Source: an uncultured Muribaculaceae bacterium (GTDB taxonomy: Bacteria > Bacteroidota > Bacteroidia > Bacteroidales > Muribaculaceae). From it: a DNA stretch of 41,181 nt. Below the pieces are notes generated by a model, which saw only the letters and a program-made list of their open reading frames with translations, was not told the DNA's origin and ran no database searches. Where the stretch lies: positions 1 through 41,181 of the forward strand of contig CAJTYD010000016.1 in the NCBI GenBank assembly GCA_910583775.1. The letters run 5' to 3'. This document shows positions 25,511-32,987 of this stretch, one piece after another; within the stretch, counting starts at the first letter, position 1, and each line of letters starts with the position of its first letter. The translations under genes and the position numbers were made by a program.

Positions 25511-26572
25511 TTAATTACCAACGTTAGAACCAAAATTGAATTCTACCTCTTCCGTCGTACCCCAGCTATCAAGATTCATATCTTCTGTTGTTGCAAAAAC
25601 TATCGGCTTCAAATCTGCTACCGTACCACTGATCTTCACAAGATATGTATAGCTTTTACCTATTGCCCAATCGGGAGTAAAATCTCCTTTGATTGAACGG
25701 TCTGATAAAATAACATTTTCTCCCTGCTTGATATCTATCTTGAATTCAAGATGAACATCTGCACTCGTGTACGTAAAGGGAATAACAAAGGCGTCCCCAG
25801 TACTTACAATCTTTGCTGGAACCTCTGTTTTGTCCTCCTTAGTATAAGCAACGTTTGCTATATTATTGGCAGGATCAATTGAGAGTCCAACATAAGGTTC
25901 GGTAGTAGATCTATCCGGTTCTCCCCAAGGAATAGTGTTTGCGCTCTTATAATCTGCTTTGTCTCGTATATTTGTTATTTTCACATCTTTAATAACAAGT
26001 TCATACCCTGCCGCAAATGCACTTTCAAATTTCACATTAAGTTTTGAAAGAATGTGTTTGAAATTGAACTTCACAGTAGCATCCGTCGGACCATCTGCTT
26101 CAGATGGTATAGATCCCGATGAAGCATACACCAAATCATGCTGATGCGTATTGTTTGAAATAAAACCATTAAGGTTCAATACTGGATTTTGATCATTCTC
26201 AGTATTATATGCAGGTGTGATAAAACCTGTTTCAATGGATTGATTGTTCTCACAACTGAATGCGGCAAAATGATATGTTGCATTCGGAGCCCAATAGCGC
26301 GTATCGTCATACTTCCATTTACCGTCAGACTGTTTTGTAACCTTGATATTGTTAAAAACAACTATCGGGGTATTAGGGTTAGATTTTGTTTTGTAGCAAC
26401 CGTAAACCCAGAAGGTATTAAAATTTGAATTTCCAAGGGCTCGTGTGTTTTTGCTCACGATGTTGTCGAAGCCGATCGCATTGCTTTGAACGCCTTCCTC
26501 CACGACCTCACTCTGCGTACAGGCCGTGAGAGTCATCATGGCGACTGATAAGGTCAGTAATGTTTTTTTCAT
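25511..26572 (-). CDS. fimbrillin-family lipoprotein (Mfa-like), subunit 1
   Basis: The 353-residue precursor has signal MKKTLLTLSVAMMTLTAC with lipid Cys 18 and a maturation-type site at NTRALG (R44). The core shows FWVYGCYKT, RYWAPNATYHFAAFSC and VKFNFKHILSKLNVKFE, the fimbrillin-like motif set. The end, WAIGKSYTYLVKISG, matches that of subunit 2. The gene is clearly more AT-rich than the metabolic operons around it. It is the first fimbrillin after the DUF5119 gene and is followed by a 183-base gap with a hairpin, so it may be the most abundant subunit. That last point is inference. Confidence 0.85.
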   Translation of the reverse strand: MKKTLLTLSVAMMTLTACTQSEVVEEGVQSNAIGFDNIVSKNTRALGNSNFNTFWVYGCYKTKSNPNTPIVVFNNIKVTKQSDGKWKYDDTRYWAPNATYHFAAFSCENNQSIETGFITPAYNTENDQNPVLNLNGFISNNTHQHDLVYASSGSIPSEADGPTDATVKFNFKHILSKLNVKFESAFAAGYELVIKDVKITNIRDKADYKSANTIPWGEPDRSTTEPYVGLSIDPANNIANVAYTKEDKTEVPAKIVSTGDAFVIPFTYTSADVHLEFKIDIKQGENVILSDRSIKGDFTPDWAIGKSYTYLVKISGTVADLKPIVFATTEDMNLDSWGTTEEVEFNFGSNVGN

Positions 26573-26607
26573 TGTCGTTTTAATTTTATGTGATTATTCA
26601 AAATTTT

Positions 26608-27708
26608 TCAAACTCCAAAAGGCAACTCTATGTCCTCATGATCTCCCCAGTCATCGACGTTGACGTCGAAGCCGGAGTCGTTGAGGTTTTCGTCGTCTTC
26701 GACGCGGATGCCGCCGACGGTGATCACCCCGCCGCGAGGCTGTCGGGCGAGCTGGTCGGTGACATCGAAGAGGAATTCCTTGGTCTTGCCGTTCTTAAGC
26801 TTGACCTCAAGGTTGAGAGTGTATTTCCTACCCTCGCGCGATCCCCTCGTCATGTACTCCTGTACTCCTGTCTTCATTCCTTGCTGTACTCCTGTCTTTA
26901 CACCGCCGCCTGATCCTGTCAACCGACCGTAGTAGCTGCAGGTGAAACCGGGGACACCGAATGATCTGACTATGGCGACGGCGCCGTAGGCCGTCGTCTC
27001 GCAGTCGTAAAGGATTGTCGCCGCCTCTTCGGATGTGGCGCCGGTTCGCAGATAGACCGATTCAGCCATGCCGGCGATAGCTCCGCGGGCAAGCGCCACA
27101 TGATCGGCACCGTGCTCGAACTCATAGCGGATAACATAAGTGTAGACCAACGGCTGCATTCTTACCGGAACAGGTGCCGTCTCATGAATGCCGATCTCGG
27201 GCATACTCTCGATAAAGGCCGCATAAAGCACGTCGGGAGGATTGATGGTGCGCTCATCGGGATGCATCGACCGCAAAGTGCCGAGCGTGGAGCGCGTACG
27301 GGTGGTCGTCGTGGCCCGGACCTGCGGCAGCGACGCTATGTCGGAAAGCACTATGTATTCCGTATCATTATTGTAGAAAAGCGATGAATGCTGTCCGGCC
27401 TCGCCGATATTCACATCTCCGCCCACGGCATCAAGAAAAGTGGTGAGCGGATCTCCCGAACCGCGATAGGTAAGCATAGTAACGCCTTCGGGCATCCCTG
27501 GCCGCAGAGAATTATAGCTGAAACCGTGAATCTGCTCGTCCCAACTCGAGAGAAGGTCCATGCCGTAGTCCCTTTCCCACTCCGCTTCCCAGTCGAGAGC
27601 TACGGAAGCCGTGCGGAAATGGTTATAGCAAAGATCCTTCCGACAGGAATCCAGGACAGTCAGCATACAGAGCGCCGATATCAAGACAAGATATCTACCG
27701 AATCTCAT
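26608..27708 (-). CDS. DUF5119 lipoprotein, probable pilus anchor or assembly component
   Basis: The 366-residue lipoprotein has its lipobox at TVLDSC (Cys about 22). The DUF5119 pattern is visible: LDWEAEWERDYGMD near the start, PEGVTMLTYRGSGDP, YNNDTEYIVL, and VYTYVIRYEFEHGADHVALARGAIAGMAESVYL in the middle. A C-terminal strand-rich part carries KYTLNLEVKLKNGKTKEFLFDVTDQL. In Bacteroidales fimbrial loci this position corresponds to anchor-type (Mfa2/FimB-like) proteins, but direct function is not established for this family. It overlaps the DUF3575 gene by 4 bases. Confidence 0.78.
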   Translation of the reverse strand: MRFGRYLVLISALCMLTVLDSCRKDLCYNHFRTASVALDWEAEWERDYGMDLLSSWDEQIHGFSYNSLRPGMPEGVTMLTYRGSGDPLTTFLDAVGGDVNIGEAGQHSSLFYNNDTEYIVLSDIASLPQVRATTTTRTRSTLGTLRSMHPDERTINPPDVLYAAFIESMPEIGIHETAPVPVRMQPLVYTYVIRYEFEHGADHVALARGAIAGMAESVYLRTGATSEEAATILYDCETTAYGAVAIVRSFGVPGFTCSYYGRLTGSGGGVKTGVQQGMKTGVQEYMTRGSREGRKYTLNLEVKLKNGKTKEFLFDVTDQLARQPRGGVITVGGIRVEDDENLNDSGFDVNVDDWGDHEDIELPFGV

Positions 27709-29039
27709 CTGTCACCTCCTTTCCTGTTTTTATCACCGAAACGCCATACGAACGAGAATTTAGCCTTCAGCGGACCGAAATAGTTGGTCTGCTTGGTGCG
27801 CTGATAGATATAATGGCCGTCGTAAGGCACATATTCGCGGTGGCGGGTATAGAAATAGCCCACGCCGATCTCGGCGTCAAACGAGAGACAGCGGCTTATC
27901 GGGAACATATATCCATAGCTCAGGCCAATGGATCCGCCCTCTCCCTTATGGCCATTGTGGCCGTTCTCGAGATCATACCAGGTTCCCTGAAGGAAGGCTC
28001 CGACATACATGCCGTGCCAGGGCTTGCGCGTGCGGAACCAGCGTCTCACCTCCGGACTGATCACGGCAATCTGATAATACTTATGTTTCGAGGCTTTCTT
28101 ATACCACGCCACATCCCCCTCCAGGCTCAATGACCATCTGTCGTTTATTCGCCATTCGAATTCGAGGTTAGGCATAAGAATTCCATAATATAGAATATTC
28201 GTCATCAGGGCGAACCGGTGTTCCGGTTCCGGGGAGGCGTAGCCACTTTCTGCCGCAACGGCCGGTTCAACCGGAGAAGCTACCCTCTGTTCTGCAAGTG
28301 CCTTGACCTCCTCCATATCTTCAGAGGTGTTCTCCACATCCTCAGACGCTGCCCCGGCAACGCGTCTCGACGAGCCGGCGGTATCAGCATTGTCGGAATA
28401 TACCGAGATCAGTCCCGAAGGAACAAGCATACGCGGCGGCGAATAGACGGTAATCATCGACATACGCAGATCCGGGAAGAAATCACGGTTGAGCACGCGC
28501 CATATCCGGCCCTTCTCCATTGCCGTCAGTTTATCGATACTCTTTTCAGGCAACGAGCCGTCTTCATTGATCTCTCCGAGCACAGAGAGGATCTTATTCT
28601 TATAAGGAGAGGAAGATCGAGCCACGAGTCTCCTCAGTCCAAGCCAGTTTATACCTCCGTTTCTGACGGAGAAACGTATGCTGTCGGTTCCCAGACGAGA
28701 GACTATAAGGCTGCGCGAGTTGTCGGCCCTTTCGCGGGCAAGCTGCATGTTACGCCGATGCCCTCCGTCGGGAGAAGCCAGACCGATGATGTCGACGGAT
28801 AATTTCCTCCCCTCCGACGCGAACTTCACAACGCATTGCAATATGGAGTCGAGAGCCGCTGAATTGCCTGAAAATCCATCTTTAACCGTTGATGACCCTA
28901 TTTCAAAATGAAAGGCTGAACTTAAGGAGTCGCTTGCGTGAATCTGATCAATACTGGTTGGTGTCAGTGTTTTTGCAGAAACAGTCAGTCCGGAGAAGAT
29001 AGAAGTCAGGGATAAAAACAAAATATATTTTAATCTCAT
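27705..29039 (-). CDS. DUF3575 outer-membrane protein with OmpA-like N-terminal part
   Basis: The product is 444 residues with a signal peptide (MRLKYILFLSLTSIFSGLTVSA). Residues about 40-125 look OmpA-like: ALDSILQCVV, then IIGLASPDGGHRRNMQLARERADNSR, the usual peptidoglycan-binding signature region. A linker rich in Glu, Ala and Ser follows (about 225-265). Residues about 270-444 form the DUF3575 beta-barrel-like domain (RFALMTNILYYGILMPNLEFEWRINDRWSLSLEGDVAWY...GPLKAKFSFVWRFG). DUF3575 genes commonly open Bacteroidales fimbrial operons. It is probably an outer-membrane assembly or tethering factor, by inference from position. It is first in the operon. Confidence 0.82.
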   Translation of the reverse strand: MRLKYILFLSLTSIFSGLTVSAKTLTPTSIDQIHASDSLSSAFHFEIGSSTVKDGFSGNSAALDSILQCVVKFASEGRKLSVDIIGLASPDGGHRRNMQLARERADNSRSLIVSRLGTDSIRFSVRNGGINWLGLRRLVARSSSPYKNKILSVLGEINEDGSLPEKSIDKLTAMEKGRIWRVLNRDFFPDLRMSMITVYSPPRMLVPSGLISVYSDNADTAGSSRRVAGAASEDVENTSEDMEEVKALAEQRVASPVEPAVAAESGYASPEPEHRFALMTNILYYGILMPNLEFEWRINDRWSLSLEGDVAWYKKASKHKYYQIAVISPEVRRWFRTRKPWHGMYVGAFLQGTWYDLENGHNGHKGEGGSIGLSYGYMFPISRCLSFDAEIGVGYFYTRHREYVPYDGHYIYQRTKQTNYFGPLKAKFSFVWRFGDKNRKGGDR

Positions 29040-29103
29040 GAAAATCCTGTTAGTCCAAGAAAAAAGTAAACGTTAAATTTCTTTACGGAAAATTAATCGA
29101 ATG

Positions 29104-29176
29104 CAAATGTAGTTCAAAAAAAAACGTTCTACCCCCCCGAATGTTAAATAATGTTAAAACGAGTTTTTTTAACATT
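29104..29176 (-). promoter_or_regulatory. fimbrial operon promoter region with homopolymer tracts and AATGTTAAA sites
   Basis: On the minus strand a perfect -7 box TACATTTG (29104-29111) lies 65 bases before the DUF3575 start. Just upstream are a T9 tract (29116-29124) and a G7 tract (29132-29138), placed where the spacer and -33 box would be; no -33 TTTG is seen. Beyond them, AATGTTAAA occurs at 29140-29148 and 29150-29158 (10 bp apart) and inverted at 29168-29176. Looser copies lie at about 29260-29268 and 29279-29287. Confidence 0.55.
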
Positions 29177-29336
29177 TCGATTTTCCTTATTTATTCTCGT
29201 CTTCTACTCGAAGCGAAAAGAGGAAGAGAGGATGCTCTCTCCGGCAGCTAACGCATAATAATGTTAGAAACGACGAACTATGTTAAAAGCCACTTAGTCA
29301 GACAAAGCGAGAAATATATAAGTTAATTTTAAACCT

Positions 29337-29466
29337 CCCGCAGAGATGCAGAGGGCCCGCAAAGGATTCTACCGCAAAGCATTATAAGGCACACCTCTGA
29401 ATTGTGACAAACCGGAAACAAAAGCCCTTGCAAAAAACCTCTGCGGACCCTCTGCGGCTCTGCGGG
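29337..29466. repeat. inverted-repeat element with GC-rich CCCGCAGAG ends (element E)
   Basis: The left end at 29337-29365 begins CCCGCAGAG and contains GCAGAGGG. The right end at 29438-29466 is its inverse, matching at 25 of 29 positions. The 72-base interior is non-coding. GC-rich ends in an AT-rich intergenic region stand out from the surroundings. Confidence 0.6.
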
Positions 29467-29535
29467 ATGATTTTTTAGAATCTGTATAAAGGGTTGAAAA
29501 TGTTTTCCGAGTCAACCACTGATTCGGCTACATAT

Positions 29536-29731
29536 TGAAGTTGTTTAAACTAATTTACGTATCCTAAAATTAATGAAGAAATTTAAACTTTATGGCAATC
29601 TTCATTAATCTTTCGGGCATCTTTGAGCCTTCTCTTCGGGACCAACCTTTAGGTTGCTCCCTCATCAAATGCTCAAATCTGCTCCACAATCTTAATAAAT
29701 CTTACCATAAAAATTAGTTTAAACAACTTCA
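29536..29731. repeat. 196-bp segment bounded by perfect 21-bp inverted repeats (element D)
   Basis: The left end (29536-29556, starting TGAAGTTGTTTAAACTAATT) and right end (29711-29731) are exact inverse copies over 21 bases. Inside are two more hairpins: an 11-bp stem ATTAATGAAGA / TCTTCATTAAT (29569-29579 and 29599-29609), and GGGACCAACCT / AGGTTGCTCCC (29638-29648 and 29651-29661). The ends resemble those of element A. The interior has no open frame and no exact TAnnTTTG box on either strand. Confidence 0.65.
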
Positions 29732-29734
29732 TTA

Positions 29735-29770
29735 GAAACGACTGTTTAAATTTCTTTCGAAAATTTTATT
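29735..29770. repeat. solo end of an A-type repeat element (copy B)
   Basis: After TTA, the sequence GAAACGACTGTTTAAATTTC continues with TTTCGAAAATTTTATT. This reproduces the inverse of the right end of element A (6067-6091 and inward) over about 27 bases, with a small insertion near the tip. No matching partner is seen downstream, so it is a half element. It abuts element D. Confidence 0.55.
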
Positions 29771-29904
29771 ATATGAGCAATCACAGGATACCCCAAAAAG
29801 ACGAATAATTCTGAATTTATTCAGTAAATATTCAGGAATATACAATTTTACGGGACTTTACGTTAAATAACTGGCAAAATGACGGTATATATAGAAATTT
29901 TAAT

Positions 29905-29912
29905 TAACTTTG
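29905..29912 (+). promoter_or_regulatory. candidate -7 box of the arginine operon
   Basis: TAACTTTG fits TAnnTTTG and lies 77 bases before the ATG at 29990. No good -33 TTTG is seen at the expected distance. The leader of about 70 bases shows no obvious riboswitch or leader peptide. Confidence 0.45.
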
Positions 29913-29989
29913 CGCCTAATTTTCGCAGATAAACTATCAAAATAGTTTTCTACAGGATAATTACAATAACAAACAGCAAGTTTAGTCAA

Positions 29990-30607
29990 ATGAACAACGA
30001 CCAGGTTTCTGTGATGTTCGCGACCGAAGAGCATACCAAATTCGCTCAGAAGATCTGCGACCTCATCTACGAATCCGCCTTGCAGCGCGGTACGGGCATT
30101 GCCCGCCGCTCCCCCGAGTATATCATCGACAAGATAAGGGGGGAAAAAGCTGTAGTGGCGATGTACGGCGACCGCCTGATCGGCTTCAGCTACATCGAAA
30201 GCTGGGGTCATGGCGATTACGTTGCCACCTCGGGTCTTATCGTTGACCCGGAATTCCGCAAGCTTGGACTCGCGGGACGTATCAAAAACAAAACATTTGA
30301 GCTTGCCCGACGACGATTTCCATACGCTAAAATATTTTCGATAACCACCTCTCTCCCGGTGATGAAACTGAACACCCGACTCGGATACAAACCGGTTACT
30401 TTCTCAGAGCTCACGCAGGACGATGAATTCTGGAAAGGGTGTGAAGGATGCGTCAACTATGATATCCTGCAGCGCAACAACCGCTCGAAATGCCTTTGTT
30501 ACGGCATGCTTTTCGATCCGAAAGCGGAACTCAAGAAGCAATCATGGGTCACTCCTTACAGGACATGGTGGGCCAATAAGTTTCGAAAGGTGTTTCACCT
30601 TAAATAA
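29990..30607 (+). CDS. GNAT acyltransferase, candidate N-acyl (succinyl)glutamate synthase
   Basis: The 205-residue protein has a single GNAT fold. The acyl-CoA pyrophosphate-binding loop is at VDPEFRKLGLAGRIKNK (about 85-101), followed by a helix and ITTSLPVMKLNTRLGYKPV. The C-terminal part carries four cysteines as CEGC then CLC about 14 residues later, which could bind a metal. It is the first gene of an arginine operon that has no argA or argJ. The most economical reading is that it catalyses the first step, acylation of glutamate from acyl-CoA, with succinyl-CoA suggested by the ArgF' type downstream. This function is inference; the GNAT fold is clear. Confidence 0.8.
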   Translation: MNNDQVSVMFATEEHTKFAQKICDLIYESALQRGTGIARRSPEYIIDKIRGEKAVVAMYGDRLIGFSYIESWGHGDYVATSGLIVDPEFRKLGLAGRIKNKTFELARRRFPYAKIFSITTSLPVMKLNTRLGYKPVTFSELTQDDEFWKGCEGCVNYDILQRNNRSKCLCYGMLFDPKAELKKQSWVTPYRTWWANKFRKVFHLK

Positions 30608-30626
30608 GCGCAAAGCGCTTATTTAA
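30600..30626 (+). terminator. hairpin overlapping the stop codon of the GNAT gene
   Basis: A 12-bp perfect stem with loop AAA includes the stop codon TAA at 30605-30607. Its arms run 30600-30611 and 30615-30626 (core AAGCGC / GCGCTT). No T-run follows, so it is a weak terminator or mRNA-processing hairpin rather than a full stop. It could set the ratio of GNAT to the downstream arg genes. Confidence 0.45.
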
Positions 30627-30657
30627 TTAGCAATTAGTAATTAGTAATTAGCAATTT
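30627..30657. repeat. short ATTAGTAATT-type tandem repeats
   Basis: Between the GNAT gene and argG the sequence repeats ATTAGCA/ATTAGTA units several times (TTAGCAATTAGTAATTAGTA and onward). It is low-complexity intergenic sequence. No function is seen. Confidence 0.45.
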
Positions 30658-30736
30658 AGTCGCAATCTCAGTTCAAATATCATATAAAGGTTGCGGCAAC
30701 AATTCAAAATTCAAAAATCAAAATTACTTTACGACT

Positions 30737-31945
30737 ATGGATAATAAGAAGAAAAAAGTGGTTCTCGCCTTCAGCGGCGGTCTTGATACATCATTCGCAG
30801 CTAAATATCTTTCCGAGGATCTCGGTTATGAAGTACACACCGCCATCGCCAACACCGGCGGCTTCACCGACGAAGATCTCGCACGCATCGAGAAGAAAGC
30901 TATTGCTCTCGGCGCGGCCTCTCACGCTGCCCTCGACATCACAAAAGACTATTACGACAAGAGCATACGCTATATGATCGCCGGCAACGTGCTTCGCAAC
31001 GGCACATATCCTATCTCCGTTTCCTCTGAGCGAGTATTCCAGGCGATCGCAATCATCGAATATGCCAAGAAGATAGGCGCCGACGCCGTGGCTCACGGAT
31101 CGACAGGCGCCGGCAACGACCAGGTCCGCTTCGACCTCACCTTCCAGATTCTCGCTCCCGAAATCGAAATAATCGCTCCCACCCGCGACATGACCCTCAC
31201 CCGTGAATATGAGATCGACTATCTCAAGAAACACGGAGTGGAAGCCGATTTCAAGAAGATGGAATATTCCATCAACAAAGGTCTCTGGGGAACAAGCGTC
31301 GGAGGCAAAGAGACGCTTCACAGCGAGCAGACGCTTCCCGAGAGCGCATATCCCAGTCAGGTGACGGCCTCCGGCGAGGAGACCCTTAAGCTCACCTTCG
31401 ACAAGGGAGAGGTAGTGGCCGTCAACGGCAAGGAATATCCCTCGCGTATCGACGCCATCCGCGCCGTCGAGGCTGCCGGCTCCAAATTCGGCATCGGCCG
31501 CGACATGCATATCGGCGACACAATCATCGGCATCAAGGGCCGTGTAGGATTCGAGGCAGCCGGCCCGATTCTGATCATCGCCGCCCACAAGATGCTTGAG
31601 AAGCACACCCTTACCAAATGGCAGCAGTACTGGAAAGACCAGATCGGCACATGGTACGGAATGTTCCTACACGAGTCGCAGTATCTCGAGCCCGTGATGC
31701 GCGACATGGAGAAATTCCTTGAGAGCAGCCAGGAGAACGTGTCGGGAACCGTCGAGATAACACTCCGTCCCTACAGCTACACCCTTGTCGGCGTAGACTC
31801 TCCCTTCGATCTGATGAAGACCGATTTCGGCGAGTATGGCGAGGTGAACAAGGCTTGGACCGCCGATGACGTGAAGGGCTTCACAAAGATCCTCGGCAAC
31901 CAGATGAAGATATACCACAACGTCCAGAAACGCAACGGAAAATGA
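30737..31945 (+). CDS. argG: argininosuccinate synthase
   Basis: The 402-residue cytoplasmic enzyme joins citrulline and aspartate with ATP. The ATP-pyrophosphatase P-loop is AFSGGLDTS (about 10-18). The citrulline/aspartate-binding regions are visible at SVSSERVFQAI, AHGSTGAGNDQVRFDLTF and APTRDMTLTREYEIDYL, and YSINKGLWGTSVGG is the family hallmark. Length is normal. It starts 129 bases after the GNAT gene, across a hairpin and low-complexity sequence, and its stop overlaps the argC start by 4 bases. Confidence 0.96.
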   Translation: MDNKKKKVVLAFSGGLDTSFAAKYLSEDLGYEVHTAIANTGGFTDEDLARIEKKAIALGAASHAALDITKDYYDKSIRYMIAGNVLRNGTYPISVSSERVFQAIAIIEYAKKIGADAVAHGSTGAGNDQVRFDLTFQILAPEIEIIAPTRDMTLTREYEIDYLKKHGVEADFKKMEYSINKGLWGTSVGGKETLHSEQTLPESAYPSQVTASGEETLKLTFDKGEVVAVNGKEYPSRIDAIRAVEAAGSKFGIGRDMHIGDTIIGIKGRVGFEAAGPILIIAAHKMLEKHTLTKWQQYWKDQIGTWYGMFLHESQYLEPVMRDMEKFLESSQENVSGTVEITLRPYSYTLVGVDSPFDLMKTDFGEYGEVNKAWTADDVKGFTKILGNQMKIYHNVQKRNGK

Positions 31946-32904
31946 TCAGGGCAGGCATTATAGGGGGCGCCGGCTACACAGCCGGCGAACTCATCCGTAT
32001 CCTTCTGAATCATCCCGAAGTCGAAATCCGCTGGATCCATTCCACAAGCAACGCTGGAGAGCCTGTCGACCACATCCATTCCGGTCTCACAGGGGATACA
32101 CACATGAAATTTTCCGACTCCCATCCGTTAGAGGAGATCGACGTGCTCTTCCTCTGCTCGGGCCATGGCCACAGTTCTGAATTCTGGAAAGAGAACGACA
32201 TGCCCGAAGGGCTGAGAGTGATCGACTTGGCGCAGGATTTCCGTGACCGTTCCGAAGGATATGTCTACGGGCTGCCGGAGGCGAACCGCAAGGAGATCGA
32301 GGGCTGCCGCAAGGTTGCCAACCCGGGTTGTTTCGCCACGGCCATCCAGCTCGCGCTGCTTCCGCTTGCCGCAGCCGGCAAGATCGAGGGACGCGTACAC
32401 GTCACCGGAATCACGGGCTCCACGGGCGCTGGCGTCAAACCCGCCGCCACGACCCATTTCAGCTGGCGCAGCGACAACGTGTCGGTCTACAAGCCCTTCA
32501 CCCACCAGCATCTAAAGGAGATCCGCATGACTCTGGGCGAACAGCAGCCAGGCCTCGACGCCGACATCAGCTTTATCCCAGTGAGAGGAGACTTCGCCCG
32601 CGGCATCTTCGTGATGGCTACCCTCCCCTCCTCGCTTACGGAAGAGGAGGTGAAGAAGATCTATGCCGACTACTACAGAAACGAGCCTTTCACTCATTTC
32701 ACCGACCGCAACGTTGACCTCAAGCAGGTTGTCAACACCAACAAGGCCCTCGTGCAGGTCGTGAAGCATGATGACGAGTTATTGGTCATCAGCGCCATCG
32801 ACAATCTTCTGAAAGGAGCGTCGGGACAGGCCGTGGAGAACATGAACCTCATGTTCGGCTTCTCCGAAGACTGCGGCCTCCGCCTCAAAGCCAACGCTTT
32901 TTAA
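31942..32904 (+). CDS. argC: N-acyl-gamma-glutamyl-phosphate reductase
   Basis: The 320-residue NADPH-dependent reductase makes the N-acylglutamate semialdehyde. The Rossmann motif is GIIGGAGYTAGELIRIL at the N-terminus. The active-site Cys is in VANPGCFATAIQL (about 130), and the motif GSTGAGVKP follows. It overlaps argG by 4 bases. An 83-base gap precedes argD. In this operon the substrate is probably the succinylated form, to match ArgF'. Confidence 0.95.
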   Translation: MIRAGIIGGAGYTAGELIRILLNHPEVEIRWIHSTSNAGEPVDHIHSGLTGDTHMKFSDSHPLEEIDVLFLCSGHGHSSEFWKENDMPEGLRVIDLAQDFRDRSEGYVYGLPEANRKEIEGCRKVANPGCFATAIQLALLPLAAAGKIEGRVHVTGITGSTGAGVKPAATTHFSWRSDNVSVYKPFTHQHLKEIRMTLGEQQPGLDADISFIPVRGDFARGIFVMATLPSSLTEEEVKKIYADYYRNEPFTHFTDRNVDLKQVVNTNKALVQVVKHDDELLVISAIDNLLKGASGQAVENMNLMFGFSEDCGLRLKANAF

Positions 32905-32987
32905 AGTATTAAGTCATAGTGACGAGTGACGAAGTATAGCTTCTCTAAAACTTCATAACTCATAACTATTAACTCTGCCCTAAATTT

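Larger units (their letters stand above)
29177..29989. other. repeat-rich intergenic region between fimbrial and arginine operons
   Basis: No coding sequence is seen over about 800 bases. It holds three separate repeat structures: 29337-29466, 29536-29731 and 29735-29770, each listed on its own. The remainder is AT-rich and ends in the promoter of the arginine operon. Repeats of different families side by side suggest a tolerated landing zone between divergent operons. Confidence 0.6.

Noticed and set aside
30627..30657. ATTAGTAATT repeats as a CRISPR-like array
   Set aside because: Units are under 10 bases with no spacers; this is simple low-complexity sequence.
30791..31606. 271-codon minus-strand frame inside argG
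   Set aside because: It is antisense to a fully conserved argG and results from codon bias; there is no supporting motif or promoter.
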